This document shows, in pieces, positions 17,522-25,828 of a stretch of 41,445 nt of DNA. Made by a program: the position numbers and the translations under genes. Under the pieces are notes generated by a model. It was not told the origin of the DNA, searched no databases, and saw nothing but the letters and a program-made list of their open reading frames with translations. How positions within the stretch are numbered: the stretch's first letter is position 1; the number at the start of each line of letters is the position of its first letter. This DNA comes from Propylenella binzhouense (GTDB lineage: Bacteria; Pseudomonadota; Alphaproteobacteria; Rhizobiales; Afifellaceae), in the NCBI RefSeq assembly GCF_009866965.1, contig NZ_SPKJ01000030.1, positions 1-41,445 on the forward strand, written 5' to 3'.

Positions 17522-18703
17522 ATGGCATATGACAGGACCTTCGACGTCGTGATCGCGGGAGGCGGCGCGGTCGGGTCGGCCGTCGCCTACTTTCTGAAGC
17601 GCGAGCTCGGCTTTCCCGGAACCGTGGCGCTCGTGGAGCCGGACCCGACCTTCCGCCGCGCGGCGAGCATGCTCTCCGCCGCCTCCATCCGGCAGCAATT
17701 CTCGACGCCGGAGAACATCAGGCTCTCCCGCTTCGGGCTGGAATTCCTGAAAGGGCTCCCGGCGGAGCACGGCCCCGAATTCGACCCTCAGCTGCGCGAA
17801 GGCGGCTATCTGATCCTCGCGACGCCGGAGGGCGCGCCGACGCTCGCCGCCAACCACGCGATCCAGCGGGCCGAAGGTGCGGAGGTCATGCTTCTCGACC
17901 GCGAAGCGCTCGGTCGCCGGTTCCCCTGGCTCGCGGCGGCTGGCCTCGGCGCCGGCTCTCTGGGCCTTGCCGGAGAAGGCTGGTTCGATGCGGCGACGCT
18001 CCTCGGCTGTCTTCGGCACGGCGCGCGCGCCGCCGGCGCCGCTGCCGTCACGGACCGGATCGCCGGCATCGAGACCGCCGGCGGCCGCATCGCCGCCGTC
18101 CGGCTCGGCGGCGGGGAGATCGTCGGATGCGGCCTCCTCGTCAACGCCGCCGGCACGGCGGCGGGCGCGCTCGCCGCGCTCGCCGGCCGCACGCTCCCGG
18201 TCGAGCCGCGCAAGCGCTCCGTCTTCGTGGTCGACTGCCCGGCCGCGCCGGAGGGAATGCCGCTCGTGGCCGACCCGTCGGGCGTCTGGATACGTCCCGA
18301 GGGGCGCGGCTTCATCACCGGATATTCGCCGCCCGAGGCGGAGGACGCGGCGGCCGATCCGGAGGATTTCGAGCCCGACCACGCGATGTTCGAGGAGCGC
18401 CTCTGGCCGGCGCTCGCCAGCCGGATCCCGGCCTTCGAGACGCTGAAGGTGAGGAATGCCTGGGCCGGCCACTACGATTTCAACACGCTCGACCAGAACG
18501 CCGTTGTCGGGCCCGACCCTGAGATCGCGAACCTCTTCTACGCCAACGGCTTTTCCGGGCACGGGCTGCAGCACGCGCCGGGCGTCGGGCGTGCCGTGGC
18601 CGAACTCATCCGGTTCGGGAGCTACCGCTCGATCGACCTCGGCCTGTTCGGCTTCGGACGGATCGCCGCCGGCCGCCCGGTGATCGAGGCGGCCGTGATC
18701 TGA
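17522..18703 (+). CDS. FAD-dependent oxidoreductase (DAO family, FOXRED1-like)
   Basis: Flavoprotein of 393 residues. The N-terminal dinucleotide fold is clear (DVVIAGGGAVGSAVAYFL). The segment SAASIRQQFSTPENIRLSRF closely recalls FOXRED1-type proteins of the D-amino-acid oxidase superfamily. Late motifs (AGHYDFNTLDQNAVVGPDPE, NGFSGHGLQHAPGVGRAVAE) belong to the same group. Mitochondrial FOXRED1 acts in complex I assembly; bacterial members are mostly uncharacterised amine oxidases. Its TGA overlaps the ATG of the pyridoxal kinase gene (TGATG), so the two are coupled. Confidence 0.85.
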   Translation: MAYDRTFDVVIAGGGAVGSAVAYFLKRELGFPGTVALVEPDPTFRRAASMLSAASIRQQFSTPENIRLSRFGLEFLKGLPAEHGPEFDPQLREGGYLILATPEGAPTLAANHAIQRAEGAEVMLLDREALGRRFPWLAAAGLGAGSLGLAGEGWFDAATLLGCLRHGARAAGAAAVTDRIAGIETAGGRIAAVRLGGGEIVGCGLLVNAAGTAAGALAALAGRTLPVEPRKRSVFVVDCPAAPEGMPLVADPSGVWIRPEGRGFITGYSPPEAEDAAADPEDFEPDHAMFEERLWPALASRIPAFETLKVRNAWAGHYDFNTLDQNAVVGPDPEIANLFYANGFSGHGLQHAPGVGRAVAELIRFGSYRSIDLGLFGFGRIAAGRPVIEAAVI

Positions 18704-19575
18704 TGCCGCGTCCGCCGGTCGTTGCGATATCGAGCCATGTGGCGCGCGGGAGCGTCGGCAACCGCGCCATGGCCTTCGCGCTCGAGCGGCTCGGCCACGA
18801 GGTGTGGTCGGTGCCGACCGTGCTCCTCGCGCACCACCCCGGCCGCGGCCCGGGACCGCGCACGGCGATCGCCCGCGACACCTTCGCGGCGATGCTCGAC
18901 GCGCTCGGCGCCGCCGACCGGTTTCCCGCCGTCGGGGGGCTGGTGAGCGGCTATTTCGCGGATGCCGGCCAGGTCGAGGCCGTGGCGCGGCTCGTCAGCG
19001 CCCTCAAGGAGGCCAGTCCCGGCGCGCTCTTCGTCTGCGATCCCGTCATCGGCGATTCCGGCAGGCTCTATGTCGACGACAGCGTCGCGGCGGCGGTGCG
19101 CGACCGTCTCCTGCCGCTCGCCGACGTCGCGACGCCCAACGCCTTCGAATGCGCCTGGCTCGCCGGCGAGCCCGGGCGGACCGGAGATGCGGCCACCCTC
19201 GCGGCGCTTCTGCCTTGCCCGAACGTGGTCGTCACGTCCGTGCCGGCGCTGATGCGCGGCCATATCGGCAACCTGCTGTCGACCGAGGGCGACGCCGTTC
19301 TGGCGGAGCACAGGGCGGTGGAGACCGCGGTGAAGGGCACCGGCGACCTCCTCGCCGCCCTCCTGCTCGCGCGGCTCCTGGAGGGGCGCGGCATCGTCAA
19401 GGCGCTCGAAATGGCGGCCGCCAGCGTGTTCGAGGTGGTGGCGGCAACCGCGCGTGCGGGCGGCGACGAGATGATGCTCGCCGAGTTCCAGACGGCGCTC
19501 GTGCAGCCGCGGGCGCCGGTCGCGATCCGGCGGTTCGCGCCGCGACCGAGCCTCAAGCCGCGGCCGCTCGTCTGA
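18703..19575 (+). CDS. pdxY: pyridoxal kinase
   Basis: Ribokinase-fold kinase that phosphorylates pyridoxal, salvaging vitamin B6. In the 290 residues I see the substrate lid start SSHVARGSVGNRAMAFALER, the VWSVPTVLLAHHPGRG loop, VCDPVIGDSG, TPNAFECAWL, and the catalytic GTGD in KGTGDLLAALLLAR. The order and length fit PdxY. It is translated from an ATG overlapping the stop of the flavoprotein gene. B6 supply next to a flavin oxidase is suggestive but unproven. Confidence 0.9.
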   Translation: MPRPPVVAISSHVARGSVGNRAMAFALERLGHEVWSVPTVLLAHHPGRGPGPRTAIARDTFAAMLDALGAADRFPAVGGLVSGYFADAGQVEAVARLVSALKEASPGALFVCDPVIGDSGRLYVDDSVAAAVRDRLLPLADVATPNAFECAWLAGEPGRTGDAATLAALLPCPNVVVTSVPALMRGHIGNLLSTEGDAVLAEHRAVETAVKGTGDLLAALLLARLLEGRGIVKALEMAAASVFEVVAATARAGGDEMMLAEFQTALVQPRAPVAIRRFAPRPSLKPRPLV

Positions 19576-19630
19576 ATTCGCGTGCTACGGCGTTGCGTCG
19601 CGGCGCGGAACGGCGCAAACCGGACCCGCC

Positions 19631-20320
19631 ATGATCAAGTTTCCGCCGCATCTCCTCGAAGGCTACCGCAACTTCCTGACCGGACGGCTCGAGGCCGAAC
19701 GCACCCGCTATCGCCTCCTCGCGGAGACGGGCCAGCGCCCCTCGGTGATGGTGATCGGCTGCTGCGATTCGCGCGCCGCTCCCGAGACGATCTTCGACGC
19801 CGGGCCGGGCGAGCTCTTCGTCGTCCGCAACGTCGCGAATCTGGTGCCGCCCTACGAGCCGGACGGCGAGTACCACGGCACCAGCGCCGCCCTCGAATTT
19901 GCCACCAAGGTGCTGAAGGTCGGCCATATCGTGGTGCTCGGCCACGGCCGCTGCGGCGGCATCAAGGCGGCGCTCGAGGCGAGCCCTGAGCCGCTCTCGC
20001 AGGGCGATTTCATCGGCAAGTGGGTGAGCCTGCTCGCTCCCGCCACGCAGACGCTCTCCGGCACCACGCTGATGACCGCCGCCGAGCGCGAGACCGCGCT
20101 CGAGCGCATCTCCGTCCGGCACTCGATCGCCAATCTCAGGACCTTCCCCGACATCGCGGCGATGGAAGGCAGCGGCCGGCTCGCGCTGCACGGGGCCTGG
20201 TTCGACATCAGCACCGGCGAGCTCTGGGTCATGGATTCCGCGACGGGCGACTTCGCACGGCCCGACGGGTTCGGCGACGAGGCGGAGGCCGGTCCCGCAG
20301 AAGCGCCGATGGCCGGCTGA
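19631..20320 (+). CDS. beta-class carbonic anhydrase
   Basis: Cytoplasmic zinc enzyme hydrating CO2 to bicarbonate, 229 residues. Zinc ligands are Cys45, His105 and Cys108 (CCDSRAAPE and LGHGRCGGI), with the Asp46-Arg48 dyad beside the first Cys. VVRNVANLVPPYE is the usual next motif. ATG 19631 follows a weak site. It lies between pdxY and leuC; the 55-base gap to pdxY leaves room for co-transcription. Confidence 0.94.
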   Translation: MIKFPPHLLEGYRNFLTGRLEAERTRYRLLAETGQRPSVMVIGCCDSRAAPETIFDAGPGELFVVRNVANLVPPYEPDGEYHGTSAALEFATKVLKVGHIVVLGHGRCGGIKAALEASPEPLSQGDFIGKWVSLLAPATQTLSGTTLMTAAERETALERISVRHSIANLRTFPDIAAMEGSGRLALHGAWFDISTGELWVMDSATGDFARPDGFGDEAEAGPAEAPMAG

Positions 20321-20338
20321 GCGCCGGCCCGGCGCCGA

Positions 20339-20367
20339 TTGTGAACGCGGCGCGCCGCTGTTATATA
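20339..20367 (+). promoter_or_regulatory. sigma70-type promoter upstream of leuC
   Basis: TTGTGA at 20339-20344, a 17-base spacer, and TATATA at 20362-20367. Both boxes are strong for this GC-rich DNA and the spacing is ideal. The expected transcription start falls at about 20374, about 225 bases before leuC, which implies a long leader. Confidence 0.6.
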
Positions 20368-20373
20368 GCCGCC

Positions 20374-20541
20374 ATGCCGTCGATCGCCGACACCAGGATG
20401 GGCCCGAGCCTCGTTGCGCCGCTGCCCGCGCGCGCGCGGACGACGCTCGGATTCGCCGCGATCTGCGACCATGCGCGCCTGCCCTGGCGGTTCTTCGCGC
20501 GCCTCCACGCGGCCGACGGTTCGCTCATTACGCCCGCGTGA
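20374..20541 (+). CDS. possible leaderless 55-residue peptide in the leuC leader
   Basis: An ATG frame of 55 residues begins almost exactly where transcription from the promoter at 20339-20367 should start, so it could be translated as a leaderless mRNA. The peptide ([20 protein letters not shown] at its start) has no known domain. It holds 6 Leu among 55 residues with no Leu run, unlike classical leucine attenuator peptides. Its TGA is followed directly by a GC hairpin. It may be a real small protein, a leader peptide, or chance. Confidence 0.3.
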   Translation: MPSIADTRMGPSLVAPLPARARTTLGFAAICDHARLPWRFFARLHAADGSLITPA

Positions 20542-20561
20542 CCGGCGCCGCGACGCGCCGG
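20542..20561 (+). promoter_or_regulatory. GC-rich hairpin in the leuC leader
   Basis: CCGGCGC, 6-base loop, GCGCCGG: a perfect 7-bp stem starting one base after the small frame's stop and about 40 bases before leuC. There is no U-tract, so a simple intrinsic terminator is unlikely. It could still affect leuC translation or read-through. Confidence 0.35.
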
Positions 20562-20599
20562 CAAGAGCCGCCGAACCAACGCATTTCCGAGACACGACC

Positions 20600-22015
20600 A
20601 TGAGCGAACCGAAAACCCTCTACGACAAGATCTGGGCCGACCACGTCGTCGACCAGCAGCCGGACGGCACCGCCCTCCTCTATATCGACCGCCACCTCGT
20701 CCACGAGGTGACGAGCCCGCAGGCCTTCGAGGGCCTGCGCATGGCGCACCGCCCGGTGCATGCGCCGGAGCGGACCCTCGCCGTCGTCGACCACAACGTG
20801 CCGACCTCCGACCGCAGCGAGGGCATCGCCGATCCGGAATCTCGCCTGCAGGTGGAGACGCTCGCCGAAAACGCCCGCGAGTTCGGGATCGAATATTACA
20901 GCGAGCGGGACATCCGGCAGGGCATCGTCCACATCATCGGCCCGGAGCAGGGCTTCACGCTGCCGGGCATGACGATCGTCTGCGGCGACAGCCACACCTC
21001 CACGCACGGCGCCTTCGGCGCGCTCGCCTACGGGATCGGCACGAGCGAGGTGGAGCACGTGCTCGCCACGCAGACGCTCATCCAGAAGAAGGCGAAGAAC
21101 ATGCGCGTGCTCGTCGACGGCACGCTGCCGGACGGCGTCACCGCGAAGGACATCATCCTCGCCATCATCGGCGAGATCGGCACCGGCGGCGGCACCGGCC
21201 ACGTCATCGAATATGCCGGCGAGGCGATCCGTTCGCTCTCGATGGAAGGCAGGATGACGCTCTGCAACATGTCGATCGAGGGCGGCGCCCGCGCCGGCAT
21301 GGTGGCGCCCGACGAGACGACCTACGCCTATATCAAGGACCGTCCGCGCGCGCCGAAGGGCAAGGCATGGGACATGGCCCGGGCCTATTGGGAGCGGCTC
21401 CCCTCGGACGAAGGCGCCCATTTCGACCGCGAGGTGCGGCTCGACGCCGCGAACCTGCCGCCGATCGTGAGCTGGGGCTCCTCCCCGGAGGACGTGGTCG
21501 CCGTGACCGGCCTCGTGCCCGACCCCGACCGGATCCCGGACGAGACGAAGCGGGCGTCGAAATGGCGGGCGCTCAAATATATGGGCCTGACCCCCGGGAC
21601 CCGCATGACCGACATCGCGCTCGACCGCGTCTTCATCGGATCGTGCACCAATGGACGGATCGAGGACCTGCGCGCCGCGGCGAAGATCGTCGAGGGCCGC
21701 CGGGTCAGCGAGCGGGTCCGCGCGATGGTCGTGCCGGGCTCGGGGCTGGTCAAGGCGCAGGCCGAGGCCGAGGGCCTCGACAAGGTGTTCCGGGCGGCCG
21801 GCTTCGACTGGCGCGAGCCGGGCTGCTCGATGTGCCTCGCGATGAACGCCGACAAGCTCGCCCCCGAGGAGCGCTGCGCCTCGACCTCGAACCGGAATTT
21901 CGAGGGCCGCCAGGGCTACAAGGGCCGCACCCATCTCGTCTCGCCGGCAATGGCGGCCGCCGCGGCGGTGGCCGGGCGCTTCGTCGACGTCAGGGAATGG
22001 GGCCGCACGGCCTGA
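20600..22015 (+). CDS. leuC: 3-isopropylmalate dehydratase large subunit
   Basis: Isomerises 2- to 3-isopropylmalate in leucine synthesis; 471 residues, normal for LeuC. The aconitase-family signatures are complete: [20 protein letters not shown], the first cluster Cys in [13 protein letters not shown], and the last two in [14 protein letters not shown] 20600 was chosen by family length. leuD is not in the window, so the two subunits are unlinked here. The upstream leader carries a promoter and a small frame. Confidence 0.96.
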   Translation: MSEPKTLYDKIWADHVVDQQPDGTALLYIDRHLVHEVTSPQAFEGLRMAHRPVHAPERTLAVVDHNVPTSDRSEGIADPESRLQVETLAENAREFGIEYYSERDIRQGIVHIIGPEQGFTLPGMTIVCGDSHTSTHGAFGALAYGIGTSEVEHVLATQTLIQKKAKNMRVLVDGTLPDGVTAKDIILAIIGEIGTGGGTGHVIEYAGEAIRSLSMEGRMTLCNMSIEGGARAGMVAPDETTYAYIKDRPRAPKGKAWDMARAYWERLPSDEGAHFDREVRLDAANLPPIVSWGSSPEDVVAVTGLVPDPDRIPDETKRASKWRALKYMGLTPGTRMTDIALDRVFIGSCTNGRIEDLRAAAKIVEGRRVSERVRAMVVPGSGLVKAQAEAEGLDKVFRAAGFDWREPGCSMCLAMNADKLAPEERCASTSNRNFEGRQGYKGRTHLVSPAMAAAAAVAGRFVDVREWGRTA

Positions 22016-22150
22016 CCGTCGGCACCCGATCTTGACGGGCGGGCGGGGCTGCACGGCTCCGCCCGTCCTACTTCGGGCCACGGCCGGAGCGGCGCGAAAC
22101 GCGGAACGCAGACGCTTCCGCCCGTGCGCGCCGCCGCCTATCTTTCCGGC

Positions 22151-22579
22151 ATGTCGCACGCATCCGGCCGGCGACCCGGCCTTCCCCCGTACCGCCTTCC
22201 CTCCATCGAGGACTTCGAGCGCATGGCGGCGGCCGCCTACGGCCGGCTGCCGCCCGAGTTCCGCGCGCTGACCGGCGAGATCGAGATCCGGGTCGCCGAG
22301 CTGCCCGACCGCGACGCGCTGGAGGATCTCGGGCTCGACGACCCGCTCGACCTGATGGGCCTCTTCGAGGGGGTCGGGCTCGCGCACGGCTCCTCGACGC
22401 CCTTCACCGGCGCGATGCCGAACCGCATCTGGCTCTACCGCCGGCCGATCCTCGCTTATTGGGAGGAGCACGACGAGCGCATCGAGGCGATCATCGAGCA
22501 CGTCCTGATCCACGAGATCGGCCACCATTTCGGCCTTTCGGACGACGACATGGAGGAGATCGAGGAAGAGGCCGACTGA
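22151..22579 (+). CDS. zincin-like metallopeptidase family protein
   Basis: Short predicted zinc protease, 142 residues from ATG 22151 (a GTG at 22124 would add nine residues). The HEXXH site is HEIGHHFGLSDDDM near the C-terminus. The preceding helix (RIEAIIEHVLIH) and the acidic tail are those of the PF06262 Zincin_1 family. There is no signal peptide, so it is cytoplasmic. The substrate is unknown. It converges on the CBS-domain gene at 22608. Confidence 0.87.
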   Translation: MSHASGRRPGLPPYRLPSIEDFERMAAAAYGRLPPEFRALTGEIEIRVAELPDRDALEDLGLDDPLDLMGLFEGVGLAHGSSTPFTGAMPNRIWLYRRPILAYWEEHDERIEAIIEHVLIHEIGHHFGLSDDDMEEIEEEAD

Positions 22580-22607
22580 GCGGCCCCGCCGTCGCCGGCC
22601 GGCGCGA

Positions 22608-23300
22608 TCAGCCGGAATCGTTCGTGAAGAGGTCGGGCGCCAGATGGTTCTCGACGCGCTGGACGCCCGCGACGTTGCGGGCGGCGACTTCGAGTGCGCG
22701 CGCCTGCTCATCCGACTTCACGATCCCCCAGAGATGGACGACGCCGTCGGTAACGACGATGTTCATGCGCGTGAGATCGATCCAGCCCTCGTCGCGGAGC
22801 TCCTCGTTGAGGGCGTCCCGGATCGCATCGTCCGAGACCCCGCCGGCCACCGGAGCGTGACGCCCGGCGACCAGCCCGTGCAGAAGGTTCGCGCGGCTCA
22901 CGATGCCGACCGGGGTGCCGTTCTCGACGATCGGGACCCGCTTGATGCAGCGCCGCTCCAGCGTTTCCGCGATTTGCGCGAGGTCGGTCTCGGGGTCCGC
23001 CGTGACGACGTCGCGCGTCATGACATCGGCGGCCGTGAGGCCGTGCGACCTGACGAAATCGGCGGCCTGGATCGAGCGGTCGGTCAGCAGCTCGAGCCAG
23101 TGCGGGCGGCGCGGTTCGGTGGCGATCTCGGCGCGGCGGAGGAGGTCGCCCTCGCTCACGATCCCGACGAGGCGGCCGCCGCCATCCACGACCGGCACGC
23201 CGCTGATCCGGCGTTCGATCAGAAGGGCGGCGATTTCAGAAATCGGCGTGTCCGGGCCGACGGAGATGACCGGGCTGGTCATCACGCTCCTGGCTTTCAC
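22608..23300 (-). CDS. CBS-pair and BON domain protein
   Basis: Adenylate-sensing type protein of 230 residues with two CBS motifs (about 1-60 and 85-145) followed by a BON domain (about 155-222, ending VQRVENHLAPDLF). CBS starts are visible as VMTSPVISVGPDTPISEIAA and VMTRDVVTADPETDLAQIAE, each closing with VGIVS. It starts at GTG 23300 after GGAAAGG. The BON domain suggests contact with membranes. It follows another CBS gene in the same orientation. The ligand and role are unknown. Confidence 0.88.
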   Translation of the reverse strand: MKARSVMTSPVISVGPDTPISEIAALLIERRISGVPVVDGGGRLVGIVSEGDLLRRAEIATEPRRPHWLELLTDRSIQAADFVRSHGLTAADVMTRDVVTADPETDLAQIAETLERRCIKRVPIVENGTPVGIVSRANLLHGLVAGRHAPVAGGVSDDAIRDALNEELRDEGWIDLTRMNIVVTDGVVHLWGIVKSDEQARALEVAARNVAGVQRVENHLAPDLFTNDSG

Positions 23301-23474
23301 GACCTTTCCTTCCCACTTCCGCGGATCTGCGGCAGGACGAGCCTTGCGGCGATCCGCTTGTTCTCTGTTGCCTCGGCGCGGTGCCCCGCGCCGCCCGGCA
23401 TCGGTCCGGGATAGTGCGAACCGCGGCCGGACGAGTCAATGACGGCGGCGGCCGGGGCCCGGCCTGCCGCCATG

Positions 23475-23939
23475 CTACGAACTGGCGCCGAGCGTCGAGA
23501 CCCGGACGCTCCGCCAGGACGAGAGTGGCACGGTCTCTCGGGCGCCGCCGAGCTCGGCGCCAAGCACGTCGCGGATCGAGAGGACGCCGATCAGCGTGTG
23601 CTCGTCGAGCACCGGGACGTGACGGATGTGGTGCTCGTCCATCAGGGCCTGGACGGCATCCAGCGTATCCCCGGGACCGCAGGAGATGACCGGCCGCGAC
23701 ATGAAGACCGAGGCCGGCAGCGCGAGCGCGGACGCGCCGCGATCGGCAACGGCGCGCAGAATGTCGCGCTCCGAGAGCATGCCGACCACGACCTCCCCCT
23801 CGGTGCCGCAGACATCCTTCACGACGACCGCACCGATATTCTCGCGCCGCATCAGCTGCGCGGCGGTCTGCAAGCTCTCGTTCATGCGGACCGTGACGAC
23901 CTTCGTCCCCTTCTTCCGCAGGATCTGCTCGACGCGCAT
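23475..23939 (-). CDS. CBS domain-containing protein
   Basis: A 154-residue protein made of two CBS motifs only: residues about 1-70 (VEQILRKKGTKVVTVRMNES, ENIGAVVVKD, VGMLSERDILRA) and 75-140 (VFMSRPVISCGPGDTLDAVQ, VPVLDEHTLIGVLSIRDVLG). Such proteins bind AMP, ATP or SAM. ATG 23939 has GGGAGG just upstream. It lies downstream of the gcl cluster on the same strand with a 111-base gap that holds promoter-like elements. Confidence 0.87.
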   Translation of the reverse strand: MRVEQILRKKGTKVVTVRMNESLQTAAQLMRRENIGAVVVKDVCGTEGEVVVGMLSERDILRAVADRGASALALPASVFMSRPVISCGPGDTLDAVQALMDEHHIRHVPVLDEHTLIGVLSIRDVLGAELGGARETVPLSSWRSVRVSTLGASS

Positions 23940-23993
23940 CTCATCCTCCCTTGAGGTCAGATCCGAACCGTCTCCGGTCCGGTGGAAGGATGG

Positions 23994-24019
23994 TGGTATA
24001 CATAATGCCAGTCTGTCAA
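23994..24019 (-). promoter_or_regulatory. promoter/operator-like elements before the CBS gene
   Basis: On the minus strand TTGACA (24019-24014) is an exact -35 box. A palindromic GTATAC core (23996-24001, in TGGTATACAT at 23994-24003) lies just downstream and recalls GntR-type sites. The TATGTA nearest a -10 is only 9 bases away, so the spacing is not canonical and the promoter itself is uncertain. Confidence 0.35.
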
Positions 24020-24050
24020 CGGGATTCGTTTTTGCATTGCGGAAACGTCG

Positions 24051-24824
24051 CTAGGACAGGAAGGTGTTCGACAGCGTTCCGATTCCGTCGATCGAGACCT
24101 CGATCCGGTTCGTCGGCCCCTTCATGCTCCCGATCCCGATCGAGGTCCCGCAGCAGACGAGGTCGCCCGGCTCGAGCGACATGTCCTGCGAGAGCCGCCG
24201 CACCAGCTCGGCGGCCGGGAAGATCATGTCGCCGATCGGATAGTTCTGCCGTTCCTCGCCGTCGAGGAGCGTCCGGACGACGAGGCCGGACGGATCGAGC
24301 CCGGTCGCGATCACCGGACCGAACGGGCCGAACCCGTCGAAGCTCTTGGCCCGGGCCCATTGCGGGAAATGGGGATCCCTGCCGATCAGGTCGGCCGCCG
24401 TTACGTCGTTCACGCAGGTGTAGCCGAAGATCGCCGCGGCCGCCTCCGCCGGCGCCGCATCCCGGCACCGGCGGCCGATCACGATCCCGAGCTCGCCCTC
24501 ATAGGCGATCCTTCCGGCATAGGCGGCCGGCCGGCGGATGGTCTCGCCCGGGGCAAGGGCGCTCGTCGGCGCCTTCAGGAGGTAGAGCGGGTCCGCGGGC
24601 ATCCCGACGCCGAGCTTCGCGGAGAGGGCATGGAAGTTGTTCCAGAGCGCGATGATCTTGCCGGGATCGCAGGGCGTGCGCAGGCGGACGGCTTCGAGCG
24701 GCAGCCTTTCGCCCGTCGGGCGCGGGTCGTCGAACATCGAGCCGTCGTGAACGGCGATCGCGCCGTCCGCGAGCGTTCCGAACCCGGAACCGCCGTCCTT
24801 CTCGAAGCGAAGCCAGTGCGCCAT
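24051..24824 (-). CDS. fumarylacetoacetate hydrolase family protein
   Basis: Metal-dependent hydrolase/decarboxylase-fold protein of 257 residues. Family motifs seen: PGKIIALWNNFHALSAKLG, the metal-binding YEGELGIVIGRRC, GYTCVNDVTAADL, AKSFDGFGPFGP and GDLVCCGTSIGIGSMKGP. ATG 24824 follows AAAGGA. It is the last gene of the gcl-hyi-reductase group with a 98-base gap, so its product may act on a related keto acid. The exact reaction is open; this family includes hydratases, decarboxylases and C-C hydrolases. Confidence 0.87.
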   Translation of the reverse strand: MAHWLRFEKDGGSGFGTLADGAIAVHDGSMFDDPRPTGERLPLEAVRLRTPCDPGKIIALWNNFHALSAKLGVGMPADPLYLLKAPTSALAPGETIRRPAAYAGRIAYEGELGIVIGRRCRDAAPAEAAAAIFGYTCVNDVTAADLIGRDPHFPQWARAKSFDGFGPFGPVIATGLDPSGLVVRTLLDGEERQNYPIGDMIFPAAELVRRLSQDMSLEPGDLVCCGTSIGIGSMKGPTNRIEVSIDGIGTLSNTFLS

Positions 24825-24922
24825 TCCGCGTCCTTTCCTGCCCGCGGGACGAGCGCGGCCTTCGCGGCCCGCCGGGGCCGCGCCACGATCCCGGTCTCGA
24901 CGATCGACTTGTAGCGAGGCGG

Positions 24923-25819
24923 TCAGTCGCCGCCGGACGCCGCGCCGACGGCGTGGTCCGCCATCATCTCGAGCGCCTGCACCAGCGCCGAATGGTCGGA
25001 GCCGCCGCCGCCATGCGCCGCGCAGACATTGAAGAGCTCCTGGCAGGTGGCGGTGTTGGGCAGCGCCATCTTGAGGGCCTTCGCCCCCTGCAGCGCGAGG
25101 TTCAGGTCCTTCTGGTGGAGCTCGATGCGGAAACCCGGCGCGAAGGTCCGCTTGATCATGCGCTCGCCATGCACCTCGAGGATGCGCGAGGAGGCGAAGC
25201 CGCCCATCAGCGCCTGGCGCACCTTGGACGGATCGGCGCCGGCCTTGGCGGCGAAGACGAGCGCCTCGGACACCGCCTCGATCGTCAGCGCGACGATGAT
25301 CTGGTTCGCGACCTTGGTGGTCTGCCCGTCGCCGTTGCCGCCCACATGGGTGATGTTCTTGCCCATCAGGCGGAAGAGGGGCTCGACCCTGGCGAAGGCC
25401 TCCTCCGGACCCCCCACCATGATGGTGAGGCTCGCCGCCTTCGCGCCGACCTCGCCGCCGGAGACCGGGGCGTCGAGATAGGAGCAGCCGAGCGCCTCGA
25501 TCCGGCGGGCGAACGCCTTCGTCTCGATCGGCGAGATCGAGCTCATGTCGACGACGACCTTGCCGGGCGAGAGGCCGGCCGCGACCCCGTCCGCGCCGAA
25601 GAGCACCGCCTCGACATCGGCCGTGTCGGGCACCATCAGGAACACGATCTCGGCGCGGGCGGCCACGTCGCGCTGCGTTGCGCAGGCCTCCCTGCAGGTG
25701 CCGGCGAGGTCCTGGGGCACGCCGCTGCGGGAATGAAGGTAGAGATCGTGCCCGGCGGCGATGAGATGGCCGGCCATGGGCCGGCCCATGACGCCCAGTC
25801 CGATGAAACCCAGATCCAT
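24923..25819 (-). CDS. glxR: 2-hydroxy-3-oxopropionate (tartronate semialdehyde) reductase
   Basis: NAD(P)-dependent beta-hydroxyacid dehydrogenase reducing tartronate semialdehyde to D-glycerate; 298 residues. It has the dinucleotide site GFIGLGVMGRPMAGHL, the substrate-binding DAPVSGGEVGAKAASLTIMV, and the catalytic Lys segment GQTTKVANQIIVAL. Third in the gcl operon, beginning 9 bases after the hyi stop, which makes the specific assignment strong compared with 3-hydroxyisobutyrate dehydrogenases of the same family. Confidence 0.92.
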   Translation of the reverse strand: MDLGFIGLGVMGRPMAGHLIAAGHDLYLHSRSGVPQDLAGTCREACATQRDVAARAEIVFLMVPDTADVEAVLFGADGVAAGLSPGKVVVDMSSISPIETKAFARRIEALGCSYLDAPVSGGEVGAKAASLTIMVGGPEEAFARVEPLFRLMGKNITHVGGNGDGQTTKVANQIIVALTIEAVSEALVFAAKAGADPSKVRQALMGGFASSRILEVHGERMIKRTFAPGFRIELHQKDLNLALQGAKALKMALPNTATCQELFNVCAAHGGGGSDHSALVQALEMMADHAVGAASGGD

Positions 25820-25828
25820 GACGTTTCC

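Noticed and set aside
20528-22711. A 727-codon minus-strand frame opposite leuC
   Set aside because: The plus strand encodes a complete LeuC with all cluster cysteines; the opposite frame has no recognisable domain.
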